A stretch of DNA of 9,179 nucleotides from NCBI GenBank assembly GCA_003354225.1, contig PIVH01000050.1, positions 1 through 9,179 on the forward strand. Direction: 5' to 3'. The notes below the pieces were generated by a model, which did not search any database, had not been told where the DNA came from, and was given only the letters and a program-made list of their open reading frames with translations. This DNA is from Globobulimina sp. Taxonomy: Eukaryota; Foraminifera; Rotaliida. Shown one piece after another: positions 1 through 8,120 of this stretch (position 1 is the first letter of the stretch; every line of letters begins with the position of its first letter). Made by a program: the position numbers and the translations under genes.

Positions 1-175
1 TTTCATTTTTTTCATTCAGTTTGTGGTCTTCCCAGACCACCAGCTTTTTTTCCACTTTTTTCATTTTTTTCCTTTAATTCGTGGTCACCAAAGACCGTTA
101 TCCATTCCTTCATTTTTTCACATTTTTTCAATTTTTTGTGTTTGAGGATGGCATGCTTTAAAACAATACGGCGTT
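1..175. repeat. Diverged copy of the A/T-rich tandem repeat
   Basis: Read on the minus strand, this stretch has two degenerate units with the pattern GGTC-N6-GACC, then roughly ACGAAT or ACAAACTGAATG, then an A-rich tract (GGTCTTTGGTGACC and GGTCTGGGAAGACC). The same units occur in both arms of the fold-back element at 564-1577, and the orientation here matches the right arm. The GAGGATGGCATGC just beyond resembles GATGATGGCGATGCC in the right arm. The 62-codon open frame on the minus strand is low-complexity Lys/Glu-rich and is most simply a by-product of the repeat. The repeat is cut by the window start, so its full extent is unknown. Confidence 0.6.
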
Positions 176-252
176 GTTTAATAAACAAATAAAATACCAA
201 CCAAATAATATCAACAAAATATGTCTTTCCATTTTATTTTATGCTGTTTGGT

Positions 253-316
253 ATTGATTACCATGCATAAGATCCTTTCATTGAGTGACATAAGATCCTT
301 TATTGATTACCATGCA
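253..316. repeat. Nested pair of short direct repeats (A-B-B-A)
   Basis: ATTGATTACCATGCA occurs at 253-267 and 302-316, and CATAAGATCCTTT at 266-278 and 289-301. All four are in the same orientation, in the order A-B-B-A. This looks like a small local duplication with rearrangement. Apart from this, 200-560 holds nothing I can identify: no convincing open frame and no structured RNA. Confidence 0.6.
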
Positions 317-563
317 AATTGTGACTAAATTCATCATGCAACTTGACATCTAAATAGATGTTTTTCAGATGTGTTTGGTTTGCTTCAGAGATAATTTGAC
401 TATTTGCTTTCTACGAAATGGTCGATTGTAACGTTCAGTTTTCTGCAGTTTTTCAAAAGCGTTACTGAATATTGACCAGTCTAAATCTAAATGCACGGCT
501 CACTAATTACGTCCAATTGTGGCGACTAGTGACAATTGCAATGATTTTTGGCCGCATTTTATT

Positions 564-1577
564 TATCATATATTAAGCGGCGAGAATAAGTGAAGGAATG
601 ACTATATTAAGCGACTAGAATGAGAAGTAATGAGTTGGATGGAATTGGTGATGAAATATTTGGTTCTTATGATGATGGCTTAAGGCATCGCCATCATCAC
701 CACAACAACAAACAACCCAAAATTTGAAAAAAATGAAGGAAAAGATAGTGGTATTGGATCACCACAAACTGAATGAAAAAAAGGAAAAAATTGAGAAAAA
801 AAATGAAGGAAAAGATTGGTGATGATCAGCCACCGCAGATTGAATATAAAAAAATTGGAAAAAAGAAATTTGGGAAAAATGAATTTATGGTCTTGGCTGA
901 CCACGAACTGAATAGAAAAATTGAAAAAAGAAAAAAGAAAAAAAATGAAATGGATGAATATGATGATGATGATGAGCTATTGCTTGCCCATCATCATAAT
1001 TTGAATTTATTGTTTTTTTTGTTTGTAGATATCTCTCCTTGCACACGTGCGCAAAAACATTTATTCGTTTACAAAAATAAAAAAATAAACATGATGGGCG
1101 TGCACATAGCTCATCAACATATCCATCAACATCTAATTTTCTTTCCTTTCCAATTTTTCAGTTATTTGTTGATGACAATCACCGTCTAATTTTTCTTTTT
1201 TCTTTTTTCAATTTTTCTATTCAGTTCGTGTTCAGCCAAGACCATAAATCCATTTTTCCCAAATTTTTTTTTCCAATTTTTCTAGTCAAACAGCGGTGGC
1301 TGATCACCACCAAACTTTTCCTTCATTTTTTTCCATTTTTCTCAATTTTTTCATTAAGTTTGTGGTGATCAAATACCGCCATCTTTTCCTTCATTTTTTT
1401 CCATTTTTTCAAATTTTGGGTTGTTTGCTGTTGTGGTGATGATGGCGATGCCTTAAGCCATCATCATAAGAACCAAATAATTCATCACCAATTCCATCCA
1501 ACTCATTACTTCTCATTCTCGCCGCCTTAATACGTGACTGCATTGCTTTCCTTATTCTCACCGCCTTAATATATGAC
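564..1577. repeat. Fold-back element, ~1 kb inverted repeat
   Basis: The left arm (about 564-1010) is the reverse complement of the right arm (about 1090-1577). The best segment, 618-730 against 1405-1518, differs at only about two substitutions over roughly 105 bases by eye. The inner parts are more diverged, with length changes in A tracts. The loop is only about 80 bp. Each arm has outer units built on TATTAAGGCGGYGAGAAT, then a segment ending in CATCATCACCACAAC, then three A-rich units about 68-69 bp apart. The open frames of 74, 138 and 139 codons over the arms are His/Lys-rich by-products and are not annotated as genes. It could be a Foldback-type or MITE-like element, or an inverted duplication of a satellite. 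No target-site duplication was found. Confidence 0.8.
747..945 (+). repeat. Tandem A-rich units with small palindromes (left arm)
   Basis: Three degenerate units begin near 747, 815 and 884, so the period is about 68-69 bp. Each has a short dyad of GGT...ACC or GGTC...GACC type, then CACRAACTGAAT or a variant, then a long A/G-rich tract. The mirrored units lie in the right arm between about 1195 and 1400, and two more diverged units lie at 1-175. The shared dyads with different interior bases make this a distinct repeat family, not plain low complexity. Confidence 0.6.
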
Positions 1578-1600
1578 GGCATTCCTTTATCATATATGAC
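1515..1600 (-). repeat. Short tandem repeat, ~39-bp unit
   Basis: On the minus strand, TATTAAGGCGGTGAGAATAAG and TATTAAGGCGGCGAGAATGAG follow each other with a spacing of about 39 bp. Each is preceded by a related ATGCMGTCA segment, and a partial third copy (ATGCCGTCATATATGAT) lies outward. The left arm at 564-635 carries diverged versions. The unit length is a multiple of three, which explains why a 139-codon frame survives across it. I do not regard that frame as a gene. Confidence 0.55.
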
Positions 1601-1630
1601 GGCATTGCTTCCCATCCAAATCGATATCAC

Positions 1631-1696
1631 TGTCGCCTCAGGATTTGAACCTGTATCTTCTGGATTAATCCAGTTCTCTGCTTGAGCTATGCGACC
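1631..1696 (-). other. tRNA-like sequence (SINE head or tRNA relic)
   Basis: Read on the minus strand, this 66-nt stretch has a Pol III A box (TAGCTCAAGCAGAG, plus positions 1676-1689) and a perfect-looking B box (GGTTCAAATCC, 1641-1651). Five acceptor-like pairs, GTCGC with GCGAC, close the ends. Between the boxes is a CTGG-ATTAAT-CCAG stem-loop, but its loop has six bases where a tRNA has seven. The D stem has a mismatch and the total length is short of about 72. I therefore read it as a tRNA-derived SINE promoter or decayed tRNA rather than a working tRNA. It lies just outside the fold-back right arm. The amino-acid identity cannot be assigned. Confidence 0.5.
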
Positions 1697-2157
1697 ATTT
1701 CGATCTGTTTCATTTACCATTATCGATTTTCTATGTGGAGGTTTATTTTTCAAATGAATTATAAACCATCTGACGAGACAGTAGAGGCAATAGAGTAAGG
1801 ACTTTTTATTAATCCACGCTGCTGGCAAGCAATCATCTTAGACATAAGTAGACATTAAATGTAACGTTCTCGAAAAATACTTAGTTTGACATAGTCTAAT
1901 GCAATCATAATTTGAACAGTTTTTGCAGAACCATACTAATCAGCATTTATACTTGGTACTAGAAAGATCATTGCTTCGTTACAAGCAAATCAACTTCAAT
2001 TCACTCAACCAAACCAACCACAAGGGATAGAAGTCAAACTTACACTGTCCATCTAACAGCCCAAAGGTTTAAAACCAACATTACTTTACTGGAATCTTGG
2101 AACGTTGCCATTGTCTAGTTACTAGATAGAAGTTAAAAATGCATTTTTCATTTTGAA

Positions 2158-2200
2158 CATCAAAAAACTTTGGATTAACAAACATCCAAAGTTTTTGGTG
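2158..2200. repeat. Strong hairpin (17-bp inverted repeat)
   Basis: The segment at 2158-2175 pairs with 2184-2200 over about 17 bp, with one bulged A and one G-T wobble, around an 8-base loop. It sits in the AT-rich stretch just before the structured RNA region. It could be the end of a small inverted-repeat element or part of a transcript leader. From 1831 to 2157 I see nothing identifiable. Confidence 0.7.
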
Positions 2201-2246
2201 TTTAACACTTGCAACATTTTTGTACATTTAACTGTTTTAAATATTT

Positions 2247-2278
2247 TAAACACTAAAAAACTCTTGCATTAGTGTTTA
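2247..2278. repeat. Perfect 10-bp hairpin with CACTA...TAGTG arms
   Basis: TAAACACTAA (2247-2256) and TTAGTGTTTA (2269-2278) are exact inverse complements around a 12-base loop. The hairpin ends immediately before the GC-richer structured RNA. The arms contain CACTA and TAGTG, the terminal bases of CACTA transposons, but the two copies lie 15 bases apart instead of flanking a gene. It may instead be the first helix of the downstream RNA. Confidence 0.65.
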
Positions 2279-2280
2279 CG

Positions 2281-2760
2281 GTTGCGCGGAGAGTCAGCCC
2301 CTGCTTTGCTTGAGACTGACCTCTGCTTATGCGTCGCAGATTGAAATAATATCTCTGGTTGCCTTACAAGACCGTTTAGTATTGTCAGCGGTTGGGAACG
2401 GGTAAATCTTTGAAACTTCCACTTTGGGAGGAGTGGACGCGTCCAGCCGTGATTGTGGGTAATCCCCGGCTTAGCAAGCTCGGTTGAGAGTGATCTTGTT
2501 ACCCTGTCTGTATCGGCGGACTCAAAACGGTTCTCGCAGCTAGAGAATCATCCTGTGCTTGCAAAGATCCTGGTGAGGCCAGGTGACGCTATTAGTTATC
2601 AAATGATGACTGATATCCCGTGAGGTAAAGTGTCTAACTGTGTTCCATGAATGTTAAAGTTGTAATTTTCTACGGAACTGTAAACCAGTTAGAACCAAGC
2701 ACAGAGGACATAAACATAGTCTGAAGGCAATTCAGGTGGAATAATCTTTGCAGTGACAAG
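2281..2760 (+). ncRNA. Structured RNA, candidate group I intron / ribozyme
   Basis: The composition rises to near-balanced GC in an AT-rich neighbourhood, there is no open frame, and many helices form. Crossing helices match group I topology. P3 pairs ACCGTTT (2371-2377) with AAACGGT (2525-2531). P7 pairs CGGACT (2517-2522) with AGTCTG (2718-2723), within an ACATAGTC context typical of the group I S element. Between P3 and P7 lie a P5-like stem (2389-2395 with 2443-2449), an inner hairpin (2418-2423 with 2432-2437) and a P6-like stem (2457-2462 with 2499-2504). Between P3' and P7' lies a perfect 9-bp P8-like stem (2553-2561 with 2696-2704). It encloses CCTGG/CCAGG (2569-2583) and an 8+5-bp hairpin (2633-2646 with 2674-2693). 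A P2-like stem lies at 2283-2338. P1, P10, the splice sites and an exact P4 are not resolved, and a TTCTC/GAGAA hairpin after P3' is unusual. Group I is inferred from topology; another large structured RNA remains possible. Confidence 0.6.
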
Positions 2761-2810
2761 CACACTTCAAGAAAATATTTTTAACTTTTTAAAGTGAGCT
2801 TTTCATTTCC

Positions 2811-2855
2811 AAAACTCAGTATGTACATAATTTAGATTTGCACATACTGATTTTA
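2811..2855. repeat. 9-bp inverted repeat between ribozyme and gene
   Basis: TCAGTATGT (2816-2824) and ACATACTGA (2842-2850) are exact inverse complements, with AAAA before and TTTT after extending the pairing past one mismatch. As RNA it would be a hairpin followed by U residues. It sits between the structured RNA and the first codon of the transposase-like gene. It could be a transcript-leader structure or a 3' end signal. The rest of 2761-2981 is plain AT-rich leader. Confidence 0.55.
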
Positions 2856-2981
2856 GCTGCTAGCAAAAAATTATTCAAACTGATTTTTCATCACTTTATG
2901 TTTTTGTCATTTAAAAAAGCTTGCTTGTAACATAACATTTGTTTGTATGTAGTTTTTTAACTTGATCCTGTACAAAAAGGA

Positions 2982-5900
2982 ATGAGTAAACGCACATATC
3001 CGTTTGAAAATGATGCACCAAACAACCAAAAAAGACATAAACAAGATAATAATAAACAACCTATTTTTAAACAAATTGAACATGAATTAAATGAATATAA
3101 TGAGTATGATATTATGAAAGATTATTTTGAGTCTGAAGCATTAGTTGCTAAAATCGAAGAAATGGATTTATTTGAGGCAAATATAAGTATGGAACAGTTC
3201 ATGTTACTTATATATCAATCAACAAGCACAAGATATAGAAGCAAAGGAATTCTGCAATGCGACCCAAACCAATTATACTCAAAATTCACAGTTAAGTATT
3301 TAATCTACATTGTTTGACAGCAAAACCAGAGTTATACTTCATATTATTATATTAGAATGCGATTAACTGGATGTCGATAAAATGTCCACTACCAACTTTT
3401 AAATACACAATGCACATTGCCATGCCAAAGCTTTCAACGACATCAAGTAACATAATTGGACGTGATTGTGAATATCTAACTAAATTTGATGAAAAAAGCA
3501 ATGCATATGATTGGGATAGATATTATGGTAAAGTAATAAAATATAATAAGCGAAATAATACGCATTTAATTGATATAGGATTTCGTAAAGATTGGGTATC
3601 GTATAACAGCAAAGTTGATTCTGGTGAGTTATCAATTATTCAAAGAGTGGATCGTAATACGGCAATTCATCCGTCAGTTATTTTTCATATTATGCAGCTA
3701 GTACCAAAAGCCTTTACAGAAACACAATCTCTAATGTCACCTGTGTGGGCTCAGTTTAGTAAAACATTTTATGGTCAACGAGTAGATTTATGGAGAGGGC
3801 TTAAATTTGGTATGGTGCTTGTTGATACTGAGTCAACGTTTAAACCATTAACAATAACTATTGGTGATTGTTTAGAATTACAGAATGGAGATAAATTTGT
3901 ATGCACTGATTTTCGTGGCAAATGGTTGAAATGCTGCAGTATATTAAAGTTATATTTCAGTTATTTTCTCCTGACTTGGTAACTAAACATTTTTACTATA
4001 CAGTTTTGCAGAATTTGACATGTATATTTCAAAGAAATATCCAACTGTTTTTTCAACGTTGGAATTAACTCAGACATACAAGCAATGGAAGCAAAAAAGA
4101 AAAGATAATAATATTTTAGTGCCAATAGTTAATAAATATTATAAGTTTGATACTACGAAGCTTCAAGTAAAAAGGTATATTTATTAAATATATATATTCG
4201 AATACTTTAAACACATTCAATAATACAAGGCAAATATATTGTCTGAATTGGAATAATATATCACAAAAACAACAACGTAGTGTCAACAATAGATTTTTTA
4301 TAATTGCTATATTTGGTAAAAAACAAGAGAGATTTCAATTGTTTAAAGGTAGTTGGTGTAATTTAGTTGCAAAGTTTAGAACTACGTTTGGTAAGGTACC
4401 CAAATGTTTTTTTGAAAATGGCAACTTATTATTACCATTCGCTATGTGGATGGACGGTGTGAAGTGCTGGCAATTTAAATCAACGTCTTCGGAAGGTATG
4501 TATTTTGTAGGTTCTAAGTGTATATAAAAAAATATAAATATTTTATCACTTCAGTTGTGTTACAAATGAAACCGTTAACTTTAGATGCTTCATTTTTGAA
4601 CAATAAATGTTCATGTTTTCAAATAGCAAGTTGGGATCCAAATGCTTTAAAAAGCGATATTAAAAAGCTTCTTGTGTTAAGTTTAACGATCATTATGTAT
4701 CTTACTAAACACAAACAAATGTTTGTGCAGTTTTTTAGCGGAAGAAATGCAAAAACCAATCAGAATCATCAAGAACGGTAAACACTGTACTGCACGAATG
4801 TGTTTTGTGGTAAAGGTCGGAGACCATCAGGAGTCACATCTGTGTGCAGATACAATGAAATTAAATACTCAAACTGCTTTACCATGTTTTAAATGCAAAA
4901 CCAAGCAGTGTAATATGACTAACCCTGAGTCCAAAGAACACTATTTTTTGAAATCTGCAGAAGATAGACTTGAATGCGTAGCAGTTATAAAATCAGTTCC
5001 TGACTGGAAAAGATTCGGCTACAAGCCAGTAGCACAAAGTGATTCATCATTGATCAGACTGGGACCAGATCTAAATCAACATTTTGTTGAAGATGTAGCA
5101 CATTTAACTTTAAATTTCAGCAAACAAGAATTTGAGTTTATAACAACTGAATTCATAACAGGTACTTCTATTATTTTGGAATTATACTATTTTTCATAAT
5201 GATTTTCGCGAACAAAAATTTTTGTAATTCTTTTGCTAAACAACAATGATGTGGAAATGATATAAAAACAAAATAAGGACAAAATTCAAGGCTGTTTTTT
5301 GAGGATTTAGTTGATTGCATGCATAGCAACAAAATGACTCATAAATTATATATGTCTAATTTGTGCAAAGATGGTAAATCTTTAAAAGATTTGTCATTAG
5401 AAGCAGCCGTAAATTTAATAGTTAAGAATTCAAAACGAAAAACTTTGTCAAACAAGTTAGTTTTTTGCATGTTGCATATATTTAGATTGCTTATGTTTTA
5501 GTTTTACCAAAATATGTTAGTAATAAAAAGATTTCATGCCAAACTTTTACTTCATTGAACTGGATGAATTCAATTATATTACATTTAAACACTGGACAAA
5601 GAAAATATAGACGATGTTATTTAAAATTAGGTACAAGCTGGTTGAGGGCAGCTGCGCAACTCGGGGTGAAGGTTTCTGCGAAAAACAGAGAGCTTTCAGA
5701 ATGGAGTCACACAAAATGTCTGACAAAGAAATTAGGGTTTACGCGTTGTACTATACATAATATATTTCATGCTGTTCAGTCTGTACGTATTTATGATAAT
5801 TTAGTATTGTATAGTTGTAAATCGTTTGAAGCGGGGAATTCATTTATTAAACATGCAGTGCAACATCCTGCTGAAGTTGATGCAACATACTCAGATTCTA

Positions 5901-6809
5901 TTTCTCGAAGATATATATTATTCTATAAGATTTTACTATTAATCTTAGGTGGAATGTGGAATGCAGATCATCAATTGTGTTTGGATATTGAAAATGCAAA
6001 ATATAAACTTCCTCGGAAATATTTAGTTGCATTGTTAGCACGAAATCAAAAACATGATAGTCTAAACTGGATATCTAGATTTGTTGAACATAAGTATCAT
6101 CCCTTAAGTTTAGTTTTTATTATAATAATTTTAATTTTGTTTTGAAAATTATACAAATGAAAAACTTTTTATAAGATCCACGGTTTACAATTGACACCGT
6201 TGAGCATAAATCAAACTGGTTATTTGAGGAAAAAAAACACCAATTTCACAGCGTAAATATTGATCCAGTTCGATTTTTACGTAAAATATTGAATAAATTA
6301 AAACTGACATTAGAGAAAGTAATATATGTGAAAAAAGCACAGAAAATCACATGGAGCTGTTGTAGCAAAGTATATGATTCTCAAAGTTAAATCAACATTT
6401 TATTTTTCTATTTTTGAGTCAGTATAAAAATTTAAAATATAATATTGTTCTAAACATAGTTGGTCAGTATATATCATTCCAGTCTCCACTAGAAGATTTT
6501 CAGAATGAAATTTTGTTAATATCAATGATTTTTGAAATAAATTATATGATTTCAAACTCAAACTCACTCAGAAAACAAACACTAATATTTGGGAAAAAAA
6601 TTGAGTTTCAAAAAACAAAGGTGTTGACAAGATACGGTAAATTAAGTAACAAAATGATATGTATTGAACCAGAAATGTTTAATGCGCCAATATATTGTTA
6701 TGCTATGAAAAATATGGTTTATGTATGTGGATATACTGGAAATAACACTGAAATGTTCTATGATACAACAGACGATTTATATTCACAGTTTATTGAGTCT
6801 ACTGACTAA
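2982..6809 (+). CDS. Ten-exon DDE transposase-like protein (CACTA-related, tentative)
   Basis: Exons inferred: 2982-3290, 3356-3938, 4012-4174, 4230-4495, 4555-4675, 4731-5161, 5278-5455, 5521-6107, 6176-6369, 6423-6809. All nine introns are GT-AG and every phase matches, giving 3219 nt and 1072 residues. The start is the ATG opening a basic, probably nuclear-targeted N-terminus (KRTYPFEN...QKRHKQ). Motifs: WMDG (Asp427), VGDH (Asp512), CFKC (Cys533, Cys536) with Cys540, EDVAH (Asp602), and H-N-I-F-H followed by FEAGN (Glu787). This D...D-CxxC...E order, with a DVxH motif between, recalls CACTA/Tnp2-related transposases of the RNase H fold. Family membership is inferred from the pattern, not from an alignment. 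Residues 150-185 vaguely resemble a Tudor/Agenet barrel. The ORF has no internal stops, so it is not obviously decayed. Intron 7 and intron 8 borders are the least certain. Confidence 0.72.
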
Positions 6810-6817
6810 CATTATTG

Positions 6818-6899
6818 CGTTTTTTTTGATGTTTTTCATTATTTTTGATGTTTTTCAGTATTTTTGATTTTTTTAATTTGATGTTTTCATTATTTTCAG
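6818..6899 (+). repeat. T-rich degenerate tandem repeat
   Basis: Units around TTTTTGATGTTTTTCATTA recur three to four times with small changes just after the stop codon at 6807-6809. They end in TTTTCATTATTTTCAG, which looks like a polypyrimidine tract and 3' splice site. The stretch is therefore either the 3' UTR of the transposase-like gene or a last intron. Confidence 0.55.
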
Positions 6900-7078
6900 A
6901 GAGATAAACCATCCAACCATCCTCTACCATTTCTATCTGATAACTTACCTACAGAGGCCTTCATCTATTTGACACTTATAAAGGTGGTAGAAATATTGCC
7001 AAGCCTTGAATTGTATCAATCTCATTTGATAAGGTGTGAACTGTATAGTTTCATCATCAGCTTCATCATCATCTAACT
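6900..7078 (+). other. Possible terminal exon, uncertain
   Basis: After a good-looking acceptor (TTTTCAG at 6893-6899, or TTTTCAGAG ending at 6901), one frame is open for about 57 codons to a TAA near 7076-7078. It reads DKPSNHPLPFLSDNLPTEAF and onward, with a mix of residues that looks more protein-like than the repeats nearby. It could join exon 10 from a donor in TTCACA|GTTTATTG near 6786, replacing the last few codons of the main model. Its last part is a TCATCATC run. No homology is recognised, and it may be fortuitous. Confidence 0.3.
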
Positions 7079-7144
7079 AATTCTTTCTAAAGAGAAGGAA
7101 TCTGGCACATTTAATCAATCTCATTTCACTTTGGATGAAAATTG

Positions 7145-7230
7145 AATAATCATGGAATGTTCCAAAATAAACGGAAATAAACGGAAATAATCATGGAATG
7201 TTCCAAAATAAACGGAAATAATCATGGAAT
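7145..7230 (+). repeat. 31-bp tandem repeat containing GGAATGTTCC
   Basis: The unit AATAATCATGGAATGTTCC plus AAAATAAACGGA appears twice complete and a third time as its first 15 bases. An extra AATAAACGGA is inserted between units 1 and 2. The copies look identical, so the duplication is recent or under constraint. Each complete unit has the dyad GGAATGTTCC. Confidence 0.8.
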
Positions 7231-8110
7231 GTTTTTTTGTTGGCAAAACTAGTGTATTATTTCAGTCGAATTATGATAAAAATATACTATGTTGAGATTA
7301 GCAGCTGAGATTTGTTGCATAACTATGAAGCTTTAGTGCTTTTGTAATTTTATCAGTTTCATGATGCATGAAAAACAAAAAAAAGCGCTGACTCAAGACT
7401 TTGAATGTCACCCAATCAATCATAATTTTATATACAACCCCTTTAATTGGTCGGACTTTCTGCACGAACAAAATGTTACATTAGAGTTTTCCTATTTGAC
7501 CTTGATTTTGCTCATGATCAACTTTTTTTAATCATTTGTGAATTGTTAGAGAAAAAGCTTAAGCTGTTTTGAACCTATAAATGTATTGAAAAAATGTATA
7601 TATTAAAAACACCACAAAAAACTCAGCAAAATATGAATATAAATCAACTGTTGTATCATAGAACATTTCAGTTTATCCACATACATAAACCATATCTTTC
7701 ATTGCATAACAATATATTCGCGCGCATTAAACATTTATAGTTCAATACATATTATTTTTTTCGTGTTGCTATAGTGATGGATGTCCATGACATTACATCC
7801 AGTTTGTTTTTGTTGTTGAGGTAATGGATGACCTCAAGTTGTATCCATTAAATCCGGTGCCTCTACGCACCCATTCACATAAATAAAATAATGCAGTGCC
7901 GGGTCTGCGGTTGAATCAATGATATTTTCTTTGTATAATAATGATTTCGAATCAAATAAAAAGGATGCGTAATCTCATTATTATCGCCATATTTCTGTAC
8001 CACTGCATCCAGCTCCTTCCATTTTGTTTATTTCTCTGTTTTGCTTTGGTCAAAATATCTCGCCGTAAGTGCTAAAAAAATGGATCAAACTCTTTCCAAT
8101 ATTTTAATTT
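7231..8110. other. Gene-free stretch, nothing identified
   Basis: About 880 bases with no long open frame. Small dyads exist near 7781-7855 (GGATGT/ACATCC, GAGGT/ACCTC). On the minus strand two overlapping frames of about 45-50 codons run through roughly 7840-8030. One reads WKELDAVVQKYGDNNEITHP and the other ENIIDSTADPALHYFIYVNG. Either might be an exon or decayed part of the minus-strand gene to the right, but I cannot tie them to it by phase and see no family resemblance. Confidence 0.4.
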
Positions 8111-8120
8111 CAGCGTATTT

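Noticed and set aside
773-1189. 138-codon plus-strand frame rich in Lys and Glu
   Set aside because: It lies wholly inside the inverted repeat. Composition follows the A-rich units, and the mirrored arm does not preserve it.
1409-1828. 139-codon minus-strand open frame with a His-rich end
   Set aside because: It runs through the tRNA-like sequence, a 39-bp tandem repeat and the fold-back arm. The frame is kept because the repeat unit is a multiple of three, and there is no protein family resemblance.
2251-2275. CACTA...TAGTG as the termini of a CACTA transposon around the gene
   Set aside because: The two motifs face each other 15 bases apart in one hairpin. I found no matching TAGTG-ended copy or 3-bp target duplication beyond the gene; the TAGTG at about 7250 and 7334 lack matching inner sequence.
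2281-2760. Structured RNA as RNase P, SRP, a spliceosomal RNA or rRNA
   Set aside because: I could not find the conserved blocks of these RNAs by eye, and the P3/P7 crossing fits group I better. A covariance-model search is still needed to exclude RNase P and MRP.
5162-5277. Separate short genes at 4339-4527, 4518-4781, 4723-5199 and 5319-5501
   Set aside because: Each is an exon of one gene: frames join in phase through GT-AG introns, and several apparent starts are not ATG or lie within introns.
7047-7065. Hammerhead-like CTGATGA next to GAAA on the minus strand
   Set aside because: There is no stem II between the two core motifs and no flanking stems, so this is a chance product of the TCATCATC run.
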